A stretch of 64,000 nt of DNA from Dyella caseinilytica (GCF_016865235.1 NZ_CP064030.1:62001-126000), one strand, 5' to 3'. Shown: positions 16,381 to 26,162, numbered from the stretch's first letter. Made by a program: numbers and translations. The notes: generated by a model from the sequence alone, not told the origin.

Positions 16381-16808
16381 GTCTGTTCCCCTCTATCACA
16401 TTCAGGTGGCCCGATTGCCGGCCTTCACTATCACGTCGAACGGCCGGAACCGAATTCGACAAAGCGTCCTAAAGATTTGTGCGTTGGCAGGCTTCAAACA
16501 ACTCCCGGGGCGTCCAGGAGGCAGAGTATCTGTTTGGAGGGTGCCGACAAGGATCTTTGACCGGTTGGAAGATCGAGAGGAATCAGCTCAGGGTTGATGA
16601 CATCCGGCCGAAGTGGAGACCCCGTTTTCATGGCATCCTCCTTTAGTCTTGTTTTGCGCGGCAAATACAGGAAATGGGCCTGATTGCGGTTTCAGAAGTA
16701 GGAAGTCCGCTTCCAACCCAGAGTGGATATGATTAAAAGTAACGGGTAAAACTTTCCGCAGACAGGTGGAAGTCTGCGCCGACTGACGCTCATAACAAGG
16801 AGAAGGAT
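16381..16808. other. Intergenic region containing one short candidate ORF
   Basis: This 428-base gap lies between the start of the YCII gene (leftward) and the start of a small membrane protein (rightward). Apart from the candidate 45-codon ORF described separately, I see only promoter-type AT-rich sequence near 16,735-16,760 and an AAGGAGAAGG site before 16,809. Confidence 0.5.
16494..16631 (-). CDS. Candidate 45-residue ORF with strong ribosome-binding site
   Basis: ATG at 16631 follows AAAGGAGGATGCC, one of the best Shine-Dalgarno sequences in the window. The frame runs 45 codons (MKTGSPLRPDVINPE... ending LDAPGVV) to a TGA. It has no hydrophobic segment and I recognise no family. It may be a real small protein or the broken front of a longer gene. 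It lies upstream of the YCII gene on the same strand. Confidence 0.35.
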   Translation of the reverse strand: MKTGSPLRPDVINPELIPLDLPTGQRSLSAPSKQILCLLDAPGVV

Positions 16809-17156
16809 ATGAAAACGCCAGACGAATTTGCTCGGATGATGAGTGAGAAGGATCCAAATATCGGTAAACGCCCTGAAGGATCCTTCACGATTTCACAGCC
16901 GAAGGAACAGCAGAAACTCGGCGGATTTGAGTACTTCTGGGCTGCTTTGCCGCTTTTGGTGTTGGTGATAGGTGGCGCAATTGGAGGGTTGTTCGCGGCG
17001 CTCGCGGTTACGGCCAATTTCGCGATTTTCCGATCGACGAAAAGCAGACTCTACAAATACAGCGTTAGCACCTGCGTGACGCTAGGGACGGTAATTCTTT
17101 GGTATGTGGTTGCCCTCTTGCTAATGGTGATCTTTCCGGGGTTGAAACATCACTAA
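16809..17156 (+). CDS. Small inner-membrane protein, unknown
   Basis: A 115-residue protein with a polar N-terminus of about 40 residues (rich in Lys and Glu) and two transmembrane segments near 45-70 and 87-110. AAGGAGAAGG precedes the ATG. Function unknown. The gene lies alone, convergent with the cyclase gene. Confidence 0.65.
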   Translation: MKTPDEFARMMSEKDPNIGKRPEGSFTISQPKEQQKLGGFEYFWAALPLLVLVIGGAIGGLFAALAVTANFAIFRSTKSRLYKYSVSTCVTLGTVILWYVVALLLMVIFPGLKHH

Positions 17157-17191
17157 ACGGGAACCTATGCGTCGCTTGTTCGCTTGCTACC

Positions 17192-18025
17192 TCAATGTCC
17201 TTGCGAAACATCTGCTGGCACCACCGCCATGACGCGCACCGGAAATCCTTCGCCGTTCTTGACCTTGGGCCACATGGCGATGAGGACAGCGCCGGTCGCG
17301 GGTACCTCATTGAGATGGGCCATGGCTTCGATCTGGTAATGGCCGTGTTGTAGAAGCCAGGTTTCGGAATCCATATGGGGAGTCGTGTCGGTGTCGAGCG
17401 ATTCGTGGCCGATCGCTGTGACGCCGCGCTGTTCGATCAAGAAGCGCACGGCGGCCAGTGACCAGGCGGGGAAGGGTGAGCGCTTGAATCGCGTCGGGTT
17501 GGTATCCCAGTCTTTAGACAGATCGGTTCGCAGCGCAGCGAACGACCCGGATGGAACGCGGCCATGACTCTTTTCCCAAGACAGAATGTCGTTGACGTTC
17601 AACGCATGATTGGGATCTTTGTGCAGCAGGCCGGTGATATCGAAAACCACCAAGGGAAGGATCATCTGGTCTAACGGAATGGCGTCGATCGTGGCGCCAT
17701 GGGCATCAAAATGCGCAGGCGGATCGATATGCGTTCCATACTGACCAACCATGGAGAAGTAATTAGCCCTGAATCCATCTTTTTCGATGGTGTAGGGCTG
17801 GCCGGTCTTTGGATCTTTCGCGGGAGTGATGATCGCTTGACCGAAGCCACTCCAGACCGGCGTGCTCGCACTGAACGAATGGGTCAGATCAACGAGCTTG
17901 CTGGCATGGACGATAGCGAGAAGCTCGGTGCTCTGGTTGCCATGGACATCGCTAGCTTTTGTCTGAGCAACGACGCCCGTGCTTATCAGGGAAAATGCCA
18001 AGGCGACAATCATTCGTTGGATCAC
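17192..18025 (-). CDS. Cyclase family protein (kynurenine formamidase-like), secreted
   Basis: A 277-residue protein with a signal peptide (MIVALAFSLISTGVVAQ) and the metal-site signature of the cyclase/kynurenine formamidase family, GTHIDPPAHFDAHG, plus DLTHSFSASTPVW near the N-terminus and a later IGHESLDTD. Such enzymes use a metal to hydrolyse amide or ester bonds; the export signal makes tryptophan catabolism less likely and a periplasmic substrate more likely. Base composition is lower in GC than the core genes. Confidence 0.88.
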   Translation of the reverse strand: MIQRMIVALAFSLISTGVVAQTKASDVHGNQSTELLAIVHASKLVDLTHSFSASTPVWSGFGQAIITPAKDPKTGQPYTIEKDGFRANYFSMVGQYGTHIDPPAHFDAHGATIDAIPLDQMILPLVVFDITGLLHKDPNHALNVNDILSWEKSHGRVPSGSFAALRTDLSKDWDTNPTRFKRSPFPAWSLAAVRFLIEQRGVTAIGHESLDTDTTPHMDSETWLLQHGHYQIEAMAHLNEVPATGAVLIAMWPKVKNGEGFPVRVMAVVPADVSQGH

Positions 18026-18086
18026 GTCAGGAACTCCTTGGAAGCTTTCTCAAAATGCCAATCGTTCAAGTTGGCGTTTTTTGTCC

Positions 18087-18169
18087 GTCGCCCCGGCGAA
18101 GGCCGGGGCCCAGAGCCTTTGGTTTCCAGTGATCAAAAGTCACTAGGCCCCGGCCTTCGCCGGGGCGAC
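18087..18169. repeat. REP-like inverted-repeat element, copy A
   Basis: Perfect 24-base arms (18087-18110 and 18146-18169), each built around CCCCGGCGAAGGCCGGGG, separated by 35 bases. Related elements occur at 38,917 and 48,280. It lies between the cyclase and autotransporter genes. Confidence 0.88.
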
Positions 18170-18260
18170 GATCGAGAATTTCCGGCAAGCTGCATTTTTA
18201 GAGAGCTTCTCGTGATGTTGCCGCTGTCGTGGATGCATGAAATCGGAAACCACCAAGCCA

Positions 18261-21200
18261 TTAAAAACGCTTGGTGAATCCAACACTCAGCGCATTGTCG
18301 TGCAAGCGACTGCCGAAGAATCCCTGATAGTCCGCGTACAAACTCCATGATGCACCCGCTTCTGCCGTGATGCGTGCGCTGGCCGTACCCATGCCCCGTG
18401 CTTGGGTCGTTCCCGGTAGATCGAACACCGTGCCGTCCTGGGCGGTGACCTGCACAACCGGTGTCGCTGCGTTGTGCGTGTCGTAGCGATAGCCCAGGCT
18501 CACTTCAGGCACGTAGGTCACGCCGCCTGCCACGAAGCTGTGTTCGATCGCCATGATGGCGTAGGGTTGCAGAGAGGTATAACGGCTGCGCGTGCCATCG
18601 ACCGGGAAACTTGCCGCGTCGGGGTTGGTACTGTTCAAGGTTTCGCTGAAGCCATCCAGTGTCTGCCGTTGATACAGCGCGCCGACCTTCGGCGTGAGTT
18701 GCCATGAGTCGAGTTGCAGCGGCCACGCGGCCTGCAAGGCGGCGGATTGCATGTTGCCGCCCGGTGTGGAGGTCGCCGTGCCAATGCCGCTAGCGCGATT
18801 GAAGTGGTAATCGCTATGCATCGCATCGACGACGGCCGAAAGCACCACCGGTCCTGCATCGGCATAGGCGTAGACACCGCCGTGCACATTGTCGACGCGC
18901 CCGTTGCCACCCAGCTTGTCGTTGCCATTGATCTGACCCACACCCGCCTGCAGTCCCACATGAACGATGTCGCCGACGGCGTAATCAGCACCACCAAGCA
19001 AACCGAAAGTGGTGTTGTTCGATCCATCGGCGCCTCCCAGCGAGATATTGGAACCGGTGTATTGCGCCCATGCGCCACCGTTCCCGCACGAAGCGCTGAC
19101 ATTCTGCATCGTGGGTGCATGGTCGGCACCGCATTGCGTATCGCGTGACAGCAGCGCAACGTCAAGCACCGAGCCCATATCCTGCTGGCCGGCGAGATCC
19201 GCGCTGCGCATCAGGTTGCCGTACAGACTGCTGTCGAGCGGCTTCACGGATAGCTGCGTCAAGACCAGATCGACATCGGTTGCGCTGTAGCTGATCTGCG
19301 AGCGGATCGATCCTGGCACGGTGCCATCGACGGTAGCGAACGTGCCGCTGACCGATCCGGCTTGTATCAAGGTGTACTTATCGGTGCCATAGGTGCCCGG
19401 CGCGAAGATTAGATCGAGCGTGCCAGCAAGGCTGGCACTGCCAGTAACCTTCAGCATCGAGGCCTGTGTCGGTGTGACGTCGAACTGCAGCGTGCCATCA
19501 GCGTTCTGGGTGTAATTGCCCTGGATGGTGAGCGTACCCACTGAGCCGCCCGGCCACACGATGCCATCGCTGGTGACATTGCCTACGATGGTGCCATGGC
19601 CGCGCAAAGTACCTCCGCCTTGCACGTCCACTGCGCCATCAATGGATGCGGTAGCGGTATTGCTGTCGCCGACTTCCAAGGTGCCAGCGCTGACCGTGGT
19701 GCCACCCGTGTAGGTGTTGGCGCCATCCAGAATCAGCGTACCTTCGCCCGTCTTGGTGAGGCTGCCGCTGCCGCTGATCACATTGCTGTAGGTGCCGTCG
19801 CTGACCTGATTGAATGCCAGTGTTGCGTTGTCGGTGATGTTGCCTTGCAAGCTAGTCGTATCGCCCTGCAGGGTGCCGGCGCTGATCATGGTGCCGCCGC
19901 TGTAGGTATTGGCGCCGGTGAGTGACAACATGCCAGTGCCAGTCTTGGTCACGCTGCCACCGCCACTGATCACGCCACCGTAAGTACCATCGCCGGCCTG
20001 ATCGAACACCAGCGCTGCGTTGTTGGTGATGTTGCCTTGCAGGCTGCTCGCAGTGCCTTGCAGCGTACCGGCGCTGATGGTGGTGCCGCCGGTGTAGCTA
20101 TCGGTGCCGTTCAATGTCAGCGTACCGCTGCCGTTCTTGATCAACTGGCCGGTACCGGAGATCGCGCCGCTAAAGTTGCCGTCGCTAGTTTGCGCAAACA
20201 CCAGCGTGGCGTTGTTGGCGATATTGCCCTGCAGGCTCGTGGTATCGCCTTGCAGCGTACCGGCGCTGACCGTGGTGCCGCTGCTGTAGGTATTGGCGCC
20301 AGTGAGCGTCAATGTACCGGCGCCGGTCTTGACCAGGCTGCCACTGCCGCTGATCACGCTGCCGAAAGTGCCATCGCTGGCCTGATCGAACACCAGGGCT
20401 GCGTTGTCCGTGATATTGCCTTGCAGGCTACTGGAATCGCCCTGCAACGTGCCGGCACTGACGGTGGTGCCGCCGGTATAAGTATTCGCCCCGACCAATG
20501 ACAGTGTGCCGGTTCCGATCTTGGTCACACTACCGCTGCCGCTGATCACGCCGTTGTAAGTGCCGTTACCGGTTTGATCGAATACCAGCGCTGCGTCGTT
20601 GACGACACTGCCTTGCAGGCTGTTCGAGTCGCCTTGCAATATGCCCGCATTGATCGTGGTGCCACCGGTATAAGTATCGGTGCCACTTAATGTCAACGTA
20701 CCGCTGCCGTTCTTGATCAACGTGCCGCTGCCGGAAATCGCTCCGCTGAATGTGCCGTCACTGGTCTGCGTAAACAGCAACGTGGCGTTGTTGGTGATGT
20801 TGCCCTGCAGGCTGGTCGTATCACCCTGCAAGGTGCCTGCGTCGATGACTGTGCCGTCGCTGTAGGTATTGGCACCGCTCAGCACCAGCGTGCCGGCTCC
20901 GCTCTTCAGTAAACCGCCGGTTCCGGTAAGTGTCTGCGATACGGTGAACGTATTCGCTGCATCGTCGATATCGAAACCGCCACCCGGGCTGCCCCAGATG
21001 ATCGTGCGCGCCGTTTGAGTGAACGTGGTACCCGTGATTTCAAGCGTGCCGCCCTCGAAATCCAGCGAATCGGCCGCGGCGCCCAGGTTGGCATCCGACG
21101 ACACCGACAAATAGCCGCCGCTCAGCGTGGTGGTGCCGGTATAGGTATTGGTGCCGGTAAGTACCAGCGTGCCGCCGTCGGTCTTGTTGAAGCCGTCGGT

Positions 21201-24200
21201 ACCTTGCAGCACGTTGTCGATAATCGCGGTGTCGCCGCTACTCACGCGCAATACCGGCGCGGTACCGTTCTGCTCGACCAGATCGATGGCACCACCGGTG
21301 AGGTGATAGCCATCGCTGACGAACTGCATGCCGGTGGCACTGACTTGGCCATTGGTGTCATCCACCGCGACCGTGCCCGATGTGCCGCCGAAGATCGCAA
21401 AGCCGGGTTGCGGCGACATCGGCCCGACGTACTGACCGTTGGTATTGGACCAGGTATTGGACGTGGTGCTCCACGTACCGCTGCCACCGCCCATCTGGCT
21501 TGGGCTGGCGAGGCCGTTCGCATCCCATTCGTCGAGCGTCACGCCCACGGTATCGATCAGGTTGATTTCCTTGTCGACGGTAAGAATCTGCAGGCTCATG
21601 CCGCTGGGTGGCGCAAAGCCGCCACCGGTGATGTCCAGCACGTTGGTCCAGCTGAACAGCTCGTACAAGCCCGGACCCATGCTGCCGAGATTGTTGACGT
21701 TGAGCGTGGAGCTGCCGATCGACAGGCTGCCGCCCACGACCACGTGATCGCTCTGGCCCGGTGTGCTGAAATTCGGGCCTGGCGCACCGAAATCGAAATT
21801 GAGCTGCGAGCCATCGCCGATGGTCAGATCGCCATCGATGGTCAGCGATCCGATAGCACCCGCTTCGCTAGGTGAGAGCGACGCACTATTGGAAAGCGTC
21901 ACGCTGCCCAGCACGACGCCGTAGCCGCCAAGCGTGCCACCGACGACACTGACGGAACCACCCACCGCCGCCGAGGTATGCGAACTGTCGCCGACGATCA
22001 GCGTCGCACCGGATGCCACCGTGGTCAGGCCGGTGTTGGTGTTGGCGCCATCAAGGATCATTGTCCCCGCATTGATGGTTGTGCTGCCGCCGTAGGTATT
22101 GGCGCCGGTCAGTGTCACCGTACCGGTACCGCTCGTCGTCAGCGTGCCGGTGCCTGAAATCACGCCGCTGTACGTGCCGTTGGTCGTCTGGTTGAACACC
22201 AGCGTGTCATTGTCGGTGATGTTGCCTTGCAGGCTGCTGGTGGTGCCCTGCAACGTACCTTGTTCGATATCCGTGCCGCCGGAGTAGCTGTTGATGCCGG
22301 AAAGGGTGAGCGTGCCCAGGCCGGTCTTGGTCAAGAGACCGCTGCCGGTGATGTTGCCGGATATCGTCAGGTCATAATCCGTCTCCAGCTCGCTGCCAAT
22401 GGAGGCGGGGTTGATGATGAAGTTGCGTGCCGTGGTGAATGCAGCGGCGATTTGCAGCGTGCCGCCATTGATCGTGACCGCGCCACTGCTGCCACCCAGG
22501 TTGGCGTCGGCGGAAACGCCCAGCAGGCCCGCATCAATAACGGTACCGCCGGTATAGGTGTTGGTACCGGAAAGCACCAGCGTACCGAAGCCATCCTTGA
22601 TCACTTCGCCCGCGCCGCTGATCACATGGGAGTAGGTGCCGAGAGTGACGGGATTGAAATCCACCGATGCGCCGCTGGCAATCGTCAGATCGCCACCGAA
22701 CGCACTGGGGTCGCCGGTCAGCTGACCCTGCTCGATGGTCCACGTGATACCCGTGGTGTCGGTACCGTTGAGCGTCCAGGTGCTGGTGCCAGTCTTCTCG
22801 TTGGTGGCGAAACCGGAGATCAGGCCTGGATTGAAGGTGCCATTGGTGTTCCCGCTCAGCACTAGCGTATCGCCGCCGTTAATAGTGCCGCTGGTGCTGA
22901 CGATATTGCCGGTAAAGCTGGCGCCCGCTTCGATCGTCAACGTATTGCCGCCGCCGGAAAACAGCACCGAATCTGCCTGCACCGTGCCGGCGGTACCACC
23001 CTGGATGGAACCGCTGTTGGTTACCGTAGCGCCACCGGTCGCCACCACACCGGCGCCTGGCGTGCCCGTGTTGCCGGCATTGCTGCCGGTGATCGAGCCA
23101 CCTGTGATCGAGCTGTTATTGGTGAGCACCGCGCCCGTGCCGAGGATGCGGACACCGGCCCCGGCGGTGCCGTTCTGTTGGGGGTAATCGGCCGCATTGG
23201 CGCTGTTCGCGGAAGCGGAGCCACCGGTGATCGAGCCGTTATTGGTCAGCTGGGCACCCGTGCCAGCGATATTCACGCCCGCACCGCCGCCGCCATAGCC
23301 GCCCGGCTCGTTGGTGCCGTCCTGGTAGGCACCCGGGTTGCCACCCGCGCCGCCGGAGATCACGCCGCCCGTGCTGTTGGTCAGCTGGGCGCCCGCGCCA
23401 AGTACCAGCAGCCCATCGCCACCGCCACCGCCACCGCCGGCATAACCGCCGTTGCCACCCGCGCCACCGCCGCCACCCAGGAGCTTGCCGCCATTAACCA
23501 GTGTCACCGTATCGGCACCCGCGTCGATGATGATGCCTGCGCCGCCGCCACCGCCGCCGCCCGGGTCGCCATTGGTGGCATTGCCATTGGACGAATTCGC
23601 TGTCGCGTCGCCACCTACGCCGCCGGTGCCGCCCTGGATGGTGATGGTGGACCCGACGGTCGGTGAGGAAATGCGATCGTTAATGAAAATACCCGCACCG
23701 CCGCCGCCGCCGCCGCCGCCAACGAGATTCTGCGCATTCACGGCGGCTGCCGCTTCGCCCGCACCGCCGTTTGCGCCGCTCACCGACGTGGCGACACCCG
23801 TCGATCCGGTCGCACCTACGCTGCCGCCGGTGCCACCACTGGCGGTAACGTTGATCGAGCTATCGGGGTTGAAAATACCTTGCGAGCCGTTGCCACCGTT
23901 GCCAGCGCTAGCCGCACTGCCGGTGCCTTCGCTGGTGTTGGTGATCCAGAGAGTCGCGTCGCCACCGCCGCCATCGCCCCAACCACCGTTCGGGCTGCGC
24001 GTCTGTCGCGCGCCGACGCCGGGCGTGCCACCGCATTGGGATGGATCAGCGGGCGTACAAGTCTGGCTCCATACGGGCGCGCTGGCACAGGCGAGCGTCA
24101 GGCCGGCCATCGCCACGGCAAGTGCGTTACGGCGCGGCACACGTGCGGCGCCGCTAACTGAAGCACCACCATCTTGGGTACACGTGAGTTCAGAGGCCAC

Positions 24201-24251
24201 TTGCACGATAGCCAGCGACCGGTTCCACACGAGCCGATAGATGCGGTTCAT
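18261..24251 (-). CDS. Type Va autotransporter with tandem passenger repeats
   Basis: A 1996-residue surface protein. The N-terminus begins with an extended signal peptide (MNRIYRLVWNRSLAIVQVASE) typical of large type V proteins. Residues about 65-350 are very Gly-rich (GGGGGGGGAGIFIND and similar). The middle is a beta-helix passenger with PATR-type repeats (GTLTLSGANTYTGGTT). Seven copies of a 64-residue unit (LQG...SLQGN...) are present, six in tandem. The last ~270 residues form the translocator barrel, starting near GGAWAQYTGSNISLGG and ending in the aromatic SVGFTKRF. A role in adhesion or biofilm is the family expectation. The sulfotransferase gene lies 264 bases upstream on the same strand. 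Confidence 0.93.
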   Translation of the reverse strand: MNRIYRLVWNRSLAIVQVASELTCTQDGGASVSGAARVPRRNALAVAMAGLTLACASAPVWSQTCTPADPSQCGGTPGVGARQTRSPNGGWGDGGGGDATLWITNTSEGTGSAASAGNGGNGSQGIFNPDSSINVTASGGTGGSVGATGSTGVATSVSGANGGAGEAAAAVNAQNLVGGGGGGGGAGIFINDRISSPTVGSTITIQGGTGGVGGDATANSSNGNATNGDPGGGGGGGAGIIIDAGADTVTLVNGGKLLGGGGGAGGNGGYAGGGGGGGDGLLVLGAGAQLTNSTGGVISGGAGGNPGAYQDGTNEPGGYGGGGAGVNIAGTGAQLTNNGSITGGSASANSANAADYPQQNGTAGAGVRILGTGAVLTNNSSITGGSITGSNAGNTGTPGAGVVATGGATVTNSGSIQGGTAGTVQADSVLFSGGGNTLTIEAGASFTGNIVSTSGTINGGDTLVLSGNTNGTFNPGLISGFATNEKTGTSTWTLNGTDTTGITWTIEQGQLTGDPSAFGGDLTIASGASVDFNPVTLGTYSHVISGAGEVIKDGFGTLVLSGTNTYTGGTVIDAGLLGVSADANLGGSSGAVTINGGTLQIAAAFTTARNFIINPASIGSELETDYDLTISGNITGSGLLTKTGLGTLTLSGINSYSGGTDIEQGTLQGTTSSLQGNITDNDTLVFNQTTNGTYSGVISGTGTLTTSGTGTVTLTGANTYGGSTTINAGTMILDGANTNTGLTTVASGATLIVGDSSHTSAAVGGSVSVVGGTLGGYGVVLGSVTLSNSASLSPSEAGAIGSLTIDGDLTIGDGSQLNFDFGAPGPNFSTPGQSDHVVVGGSLSIGSSTLNVNNLGSMGPGLYELFSWTNVLDITGGGFAPPSGMSLQILTVDKEINLIDTVGVTLDEWDANGLASPSQMGGGSGTWSTTSNTWSNTNGQYVGPMSPQPGFAIFGGTSGTVAVDDTNGQVSATGMQFVSDGYHLTGGAIDLVEQNGTAPVLRVSSGDTAIIDNVLQGTDGFNKTDGGTLVLTGTNTYTGTTTLSGGYLSVSSDANLGAAADSLDFEGGTLEITGTTFTQTARTIIWGSPGGGFDIDDAANTFTVSQTLTGTGGLLKSGAGTLVLSGANTYSDGTVIDAGTLQGDTTSLQGNITNNATLLFTQTSDGTFSGAISGSGTLIKNGSGTLTLSGTDTYTGGTTINAGILQGDSNSLQGSVVNDAALVFDQTGNGTYNGVISGSGSVTKIGTGTLSLVGANTYTGGTTVSAGTLQGDSSSLQGNITDNAALVFDQASDGTFGSVISGSGSLVKTGAGTLTLTGANTYSSGTTVSAGTLQGDTTSLQGNIANNATLVFAQTSDGNFSGAISGTGQLIKNGSGTLTLNGTDSYTGGTTISAGTLQGTASSLQGNITNNAALVFDQAGDGTYGGVISGGGSVTKTGTGMLSLTGANTYSGGTMISAGTLQGDTTSLQGNITDNATLAFNQVSDGTYSNVISGSGSLTKTGEGTLILDGANTYTGGTTVSAGTLEVGDSNTATASIDGAVDVQGGGTLRGHGTIVGNVTSDGIVWPGGSVGTLTIQGNYTQNADGTLQFDVTPTQASMLKVTGSASLAGTLDLIFAPGTYGTDKYTLIQAGSVSGTFATVDGTVPGSIRSQISYSATDVDLVLTQLSVKPLDSSLYGNLMRSADLAGQQDMGSVLDVALLSRDTQCGADHAPTMQNVSASCGNGGAWAQYTGSNISLGGADGSNNTTFGLLGGADYAVGDIVHVGLQAGVGQINGNDKLGGNGRVDNVHGGVYAYADAGPVVLSAVVDAMHSDYHFNRASGIGTATSTPGGNMQSAALQAAWPLQLDSWQLTPKVGALYQRQTLDGFSETLNSTNPDAASFPVDGTRSRYTSLQPYAIMAIEHSFVAGGVTYVPEVSLGYRYDTHNAATPVVQVTAQDGTVFDLPGTTQARGMGTASARITAEAGASWSLYADYQGFFGSRLHDNALSVGFTKRF
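19680..20831 (-). repeat. Six tandem 192-bp repeats in the autotransporter passenger
   Basis: The 64-codon unit recurs six times without gaps; a seventh, more diverged copy lies at 22062-22253. Units 1, 2 and 3 of the tandem match units 4, 5 and 6 best (for example IKNGSGTLTLSGTDTYTGG with IKNGSGTLTLNGTDSYTGG), so the array appears to be a duplicated 576-bp trimer. Confidence 0.9.
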
Positions 24252-24515
24252 TCGAATTTTCCCCTGCCGTGCGCCGTGTCGCAGGAGCGGTTTGCGACCG
24301 CGGCGGAAAATCGCGACGGATTAAGGCCGCCGATCCCCCATGCGAGACGTTCTTGCGTGCAAACGTTCGCCAGCGTATGCGCGATGCCTGTGTGCAGCTA
24401 CACGCCGACGCGTATCGTGGCCCATGTCACACATGGCATCAATAACTTTTCGCAAAAAAAGCCTTGGTTCCCGACGTTTGCATAACGTTTGCGTATGACA
24501 GCGCGATGGCGCGGT

Positions 24516-25328
24516 TCAAACCACTTTTACACCACGGAAGTTCGCCAGCCCGTTCAGCCAGAAAGCATCGTTCTCGAAGCGCCGGAAGATATCCGGCGGC
24601 AACACCGTCGTGCGTTCTTGCGCTGCCACTTTCCTGCCAACCGCGTGCAAGCCGGGTGTGCCGGCACGCGCGTCGAACGCTTCGGCATCGAAATGTACGT
24701 TGTCGAAATCGTGCTGGAACGGCGGCTGCCCGATGAAGTCATAGACAGCTGCCATCGCCTTCGGGGGATCGCGCACCAGCGTCTCGTACTGCAGCACCAT
24801 CAGATGTTGCGCATGCTCGCCATAGAACGCCTCCTTCAAGGCGTTATAGGCGTAACCCACCATACCTTCGCCATTGGCCAAGCCTTCAGCGCGACTATAG
24901 ACCGTGCCTCCGGGCTGAAAATTGAAGATGGAGGAGGGGCGCAATGCGTTGTCCCGGATGACGCGTTCAAGACTGTCGATAATCCACGACACATGACGTA
25001 CGCAGGCAATCACTTTCAGGCTTGGAAGGAGCCCGCACAGCATGGGCAACTTTGCACACCATGTGCGGCTGGTATCGAAGATGACATCGGCGTTGAATTC
25101 CTCACCGTAGTAATTCTCGAAAAGGCCGCGTAATACGCGTCGGCGCTGTTCGTCGGTGATGAACAGCGAAAATTCATTGCGATCGCTCATTTCACCCAGC
25201 ATGACATTCGCCATGCCCGCTAACGGGCTACTCATGCCCGCATGAAATCGCGGATTCTGGCGCAGCAGTGCCGCCAACAAGGTGGAGCCGGATCGTGGCA
25301 ATCCCGATATGAAATGGATAGAGCGCAC
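24516..25328 (-). CDS. Sulfotransferase family protein
   Basis: A 270-residue soluble enzyme predicted to transfer sulfate from PAPS. The phosphosulfate-binding loop SGLPRSGSTLLAALL is at residues 8-22 and the 3'-phosphate-binding region is ACVRHVSWIIDSLERV. The C-terminal half has YETLVRDPPKAMAAVYDFIG, common in bacterial sulfotransferases. The acceptor is unknown: glycan, lipid, small molecule or protein tyrosine. Its gene is the nearest upstream same-strand neighbour of the autotransporter, but no evidence here shows that it acts on it. Confidence 0.9.
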   Translation of the reverse strand: MRSIHFISGLPRSGSTLLAALLRQNPRFHAGMSSPLAGMANVMLGEMSDRNEFSLFITDEQRRRVLRGLFENYYGEEFNADVIFDTSRTWCAKLPMLCGLLPSLKVIACVRHVSWIIDSLERVIRDNALRPSSIFNFQPGGTVYSRAEGLANGEGMVGYAYNALKEAFYGEHAQHLMVLQYETLVRDPPKAMAAVYDFIGQPPFQHDFDNVHFDAEAFDARAGTPGLHAVGRKVAAQERTTVLPPDIFRRFENDAFWLNGLANFRGVKVV

Positions 25329-25537
25329 GCTCTTTTCCTTGTGCTCGGATCAGGGTGCCAACCTTAATCTGTCTGCAGGTCGTTCTCTACCGTTTTATGT
25401 TCAGTCCAGTCTGCCGAGCGCAAGAGAGTGAAGGCCCGGCTTGGATTGCGGATTCAGCCGGTGACCGCACCAGCGCCACTATCTATCGCGATGAGTCGGT
25501 GCAATCACAAGTCGCAGCGCGTGACCTAAAGCCCGGA

Positions 25538-26026
25538 TCATTTTTGTCGGCGTCGAGAAACCCAATAGGTATCTAAGGCCAATGGGCCAGCGCCACCGAT
25601 ACATAGAGCAATCAGACCTGCTGCATAGAGCAAATCAGTCTCGTAACCAGGCTGGCCAAAATGCGCCCCCGATGCGTCATAGGACATCAGCTTGATCGAA
25701 CTGAATCCGTTCGGTAGATGCACTGTGAAAATAGCAACCAACAGCACGACGATCATCGGTAGTGTTGCAACGGGAACGAAAGCGCCCAACAAAATCAGCA
25801 GGCCACCCACGATCTCAATCACGATCGTGGCCCATCCAAGCAGATCCGCGAAGGGGACTCCTATCGCATGCAAAATCGCGATGAATGCATCCGGGCCACG
25901 AACGAGTTTTGCGTATCCGTGTTCCATGAAACCCAGGCCAAGCATTAACCGTAATGGGAGGGCATACCATTCGCGTGGCAACGGTAGTGGCGAGATGGTA
26001 AGCCTGGCGAGGAATGATGTCTTCAT
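25538..26026 (-). CDS. DoxX family membrane protein
   Basis: A 162-residue protein with four hydrophobic segments (near 23-40, 55-80, 82-102 and 130-150), starting with the DoxX pattern PLRLMLGLGFMEHGYAKLVRGPDAF and the following AIGVPFADLLGWATIVIEIVGGLLILLG. The family is linked to oxidative stress and thiosulfate or quinone chemistry in some bacteria, without a settled reaction. I prefer the ATG at 26026 because the longer frame is unlike a protein and overlaps the next gene; the ribosome site is weak. Confidence 0.82.
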   Translation of the reverse strand: MKTSFLARLTISPLPLPREWYALPLRLMLGLGFMEHGYAKLVRGPDAFIAILHAIGVPFADLLGWATIVIEIVGGLLILLGAFVPVATLPMIVVLLVAIFTVHLPNGFSSIKLMSYDASGAHFGQPGYETDLLYAAGLIALCIGGAGPLALDTYWVSRRRQK

Positions 26027-26162
26027 ATCAACGCATTCGTCACTACGGCGGCACGGGTTACATGCGCATCGGAAAACGCCCCTCACAGCGCTTTCCGACG
26101 CGTGTTGGCTCAGGCCATGTGCTCGTAAATCCCGCGTTCGACAGCACGTGGTCGTACATCGA

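Noticed and set aside
19680..20831. Possible CRISPR array
   Set aside because: Repeats are 192 bases without spacers, in frame, and encode passenger protein units.
23452..24240. Long + strand frame of 262 codons opposite the Gly-rich part of the autotransporter
   Set aside because: It is Pro/Ala-rich because it reads the complement of Gly codons, lacks a ribosome site, and lies wholly inside a gene with clear domain signatures. Similar shadow frames at 19,596-21,875 are rejected for the same reason.
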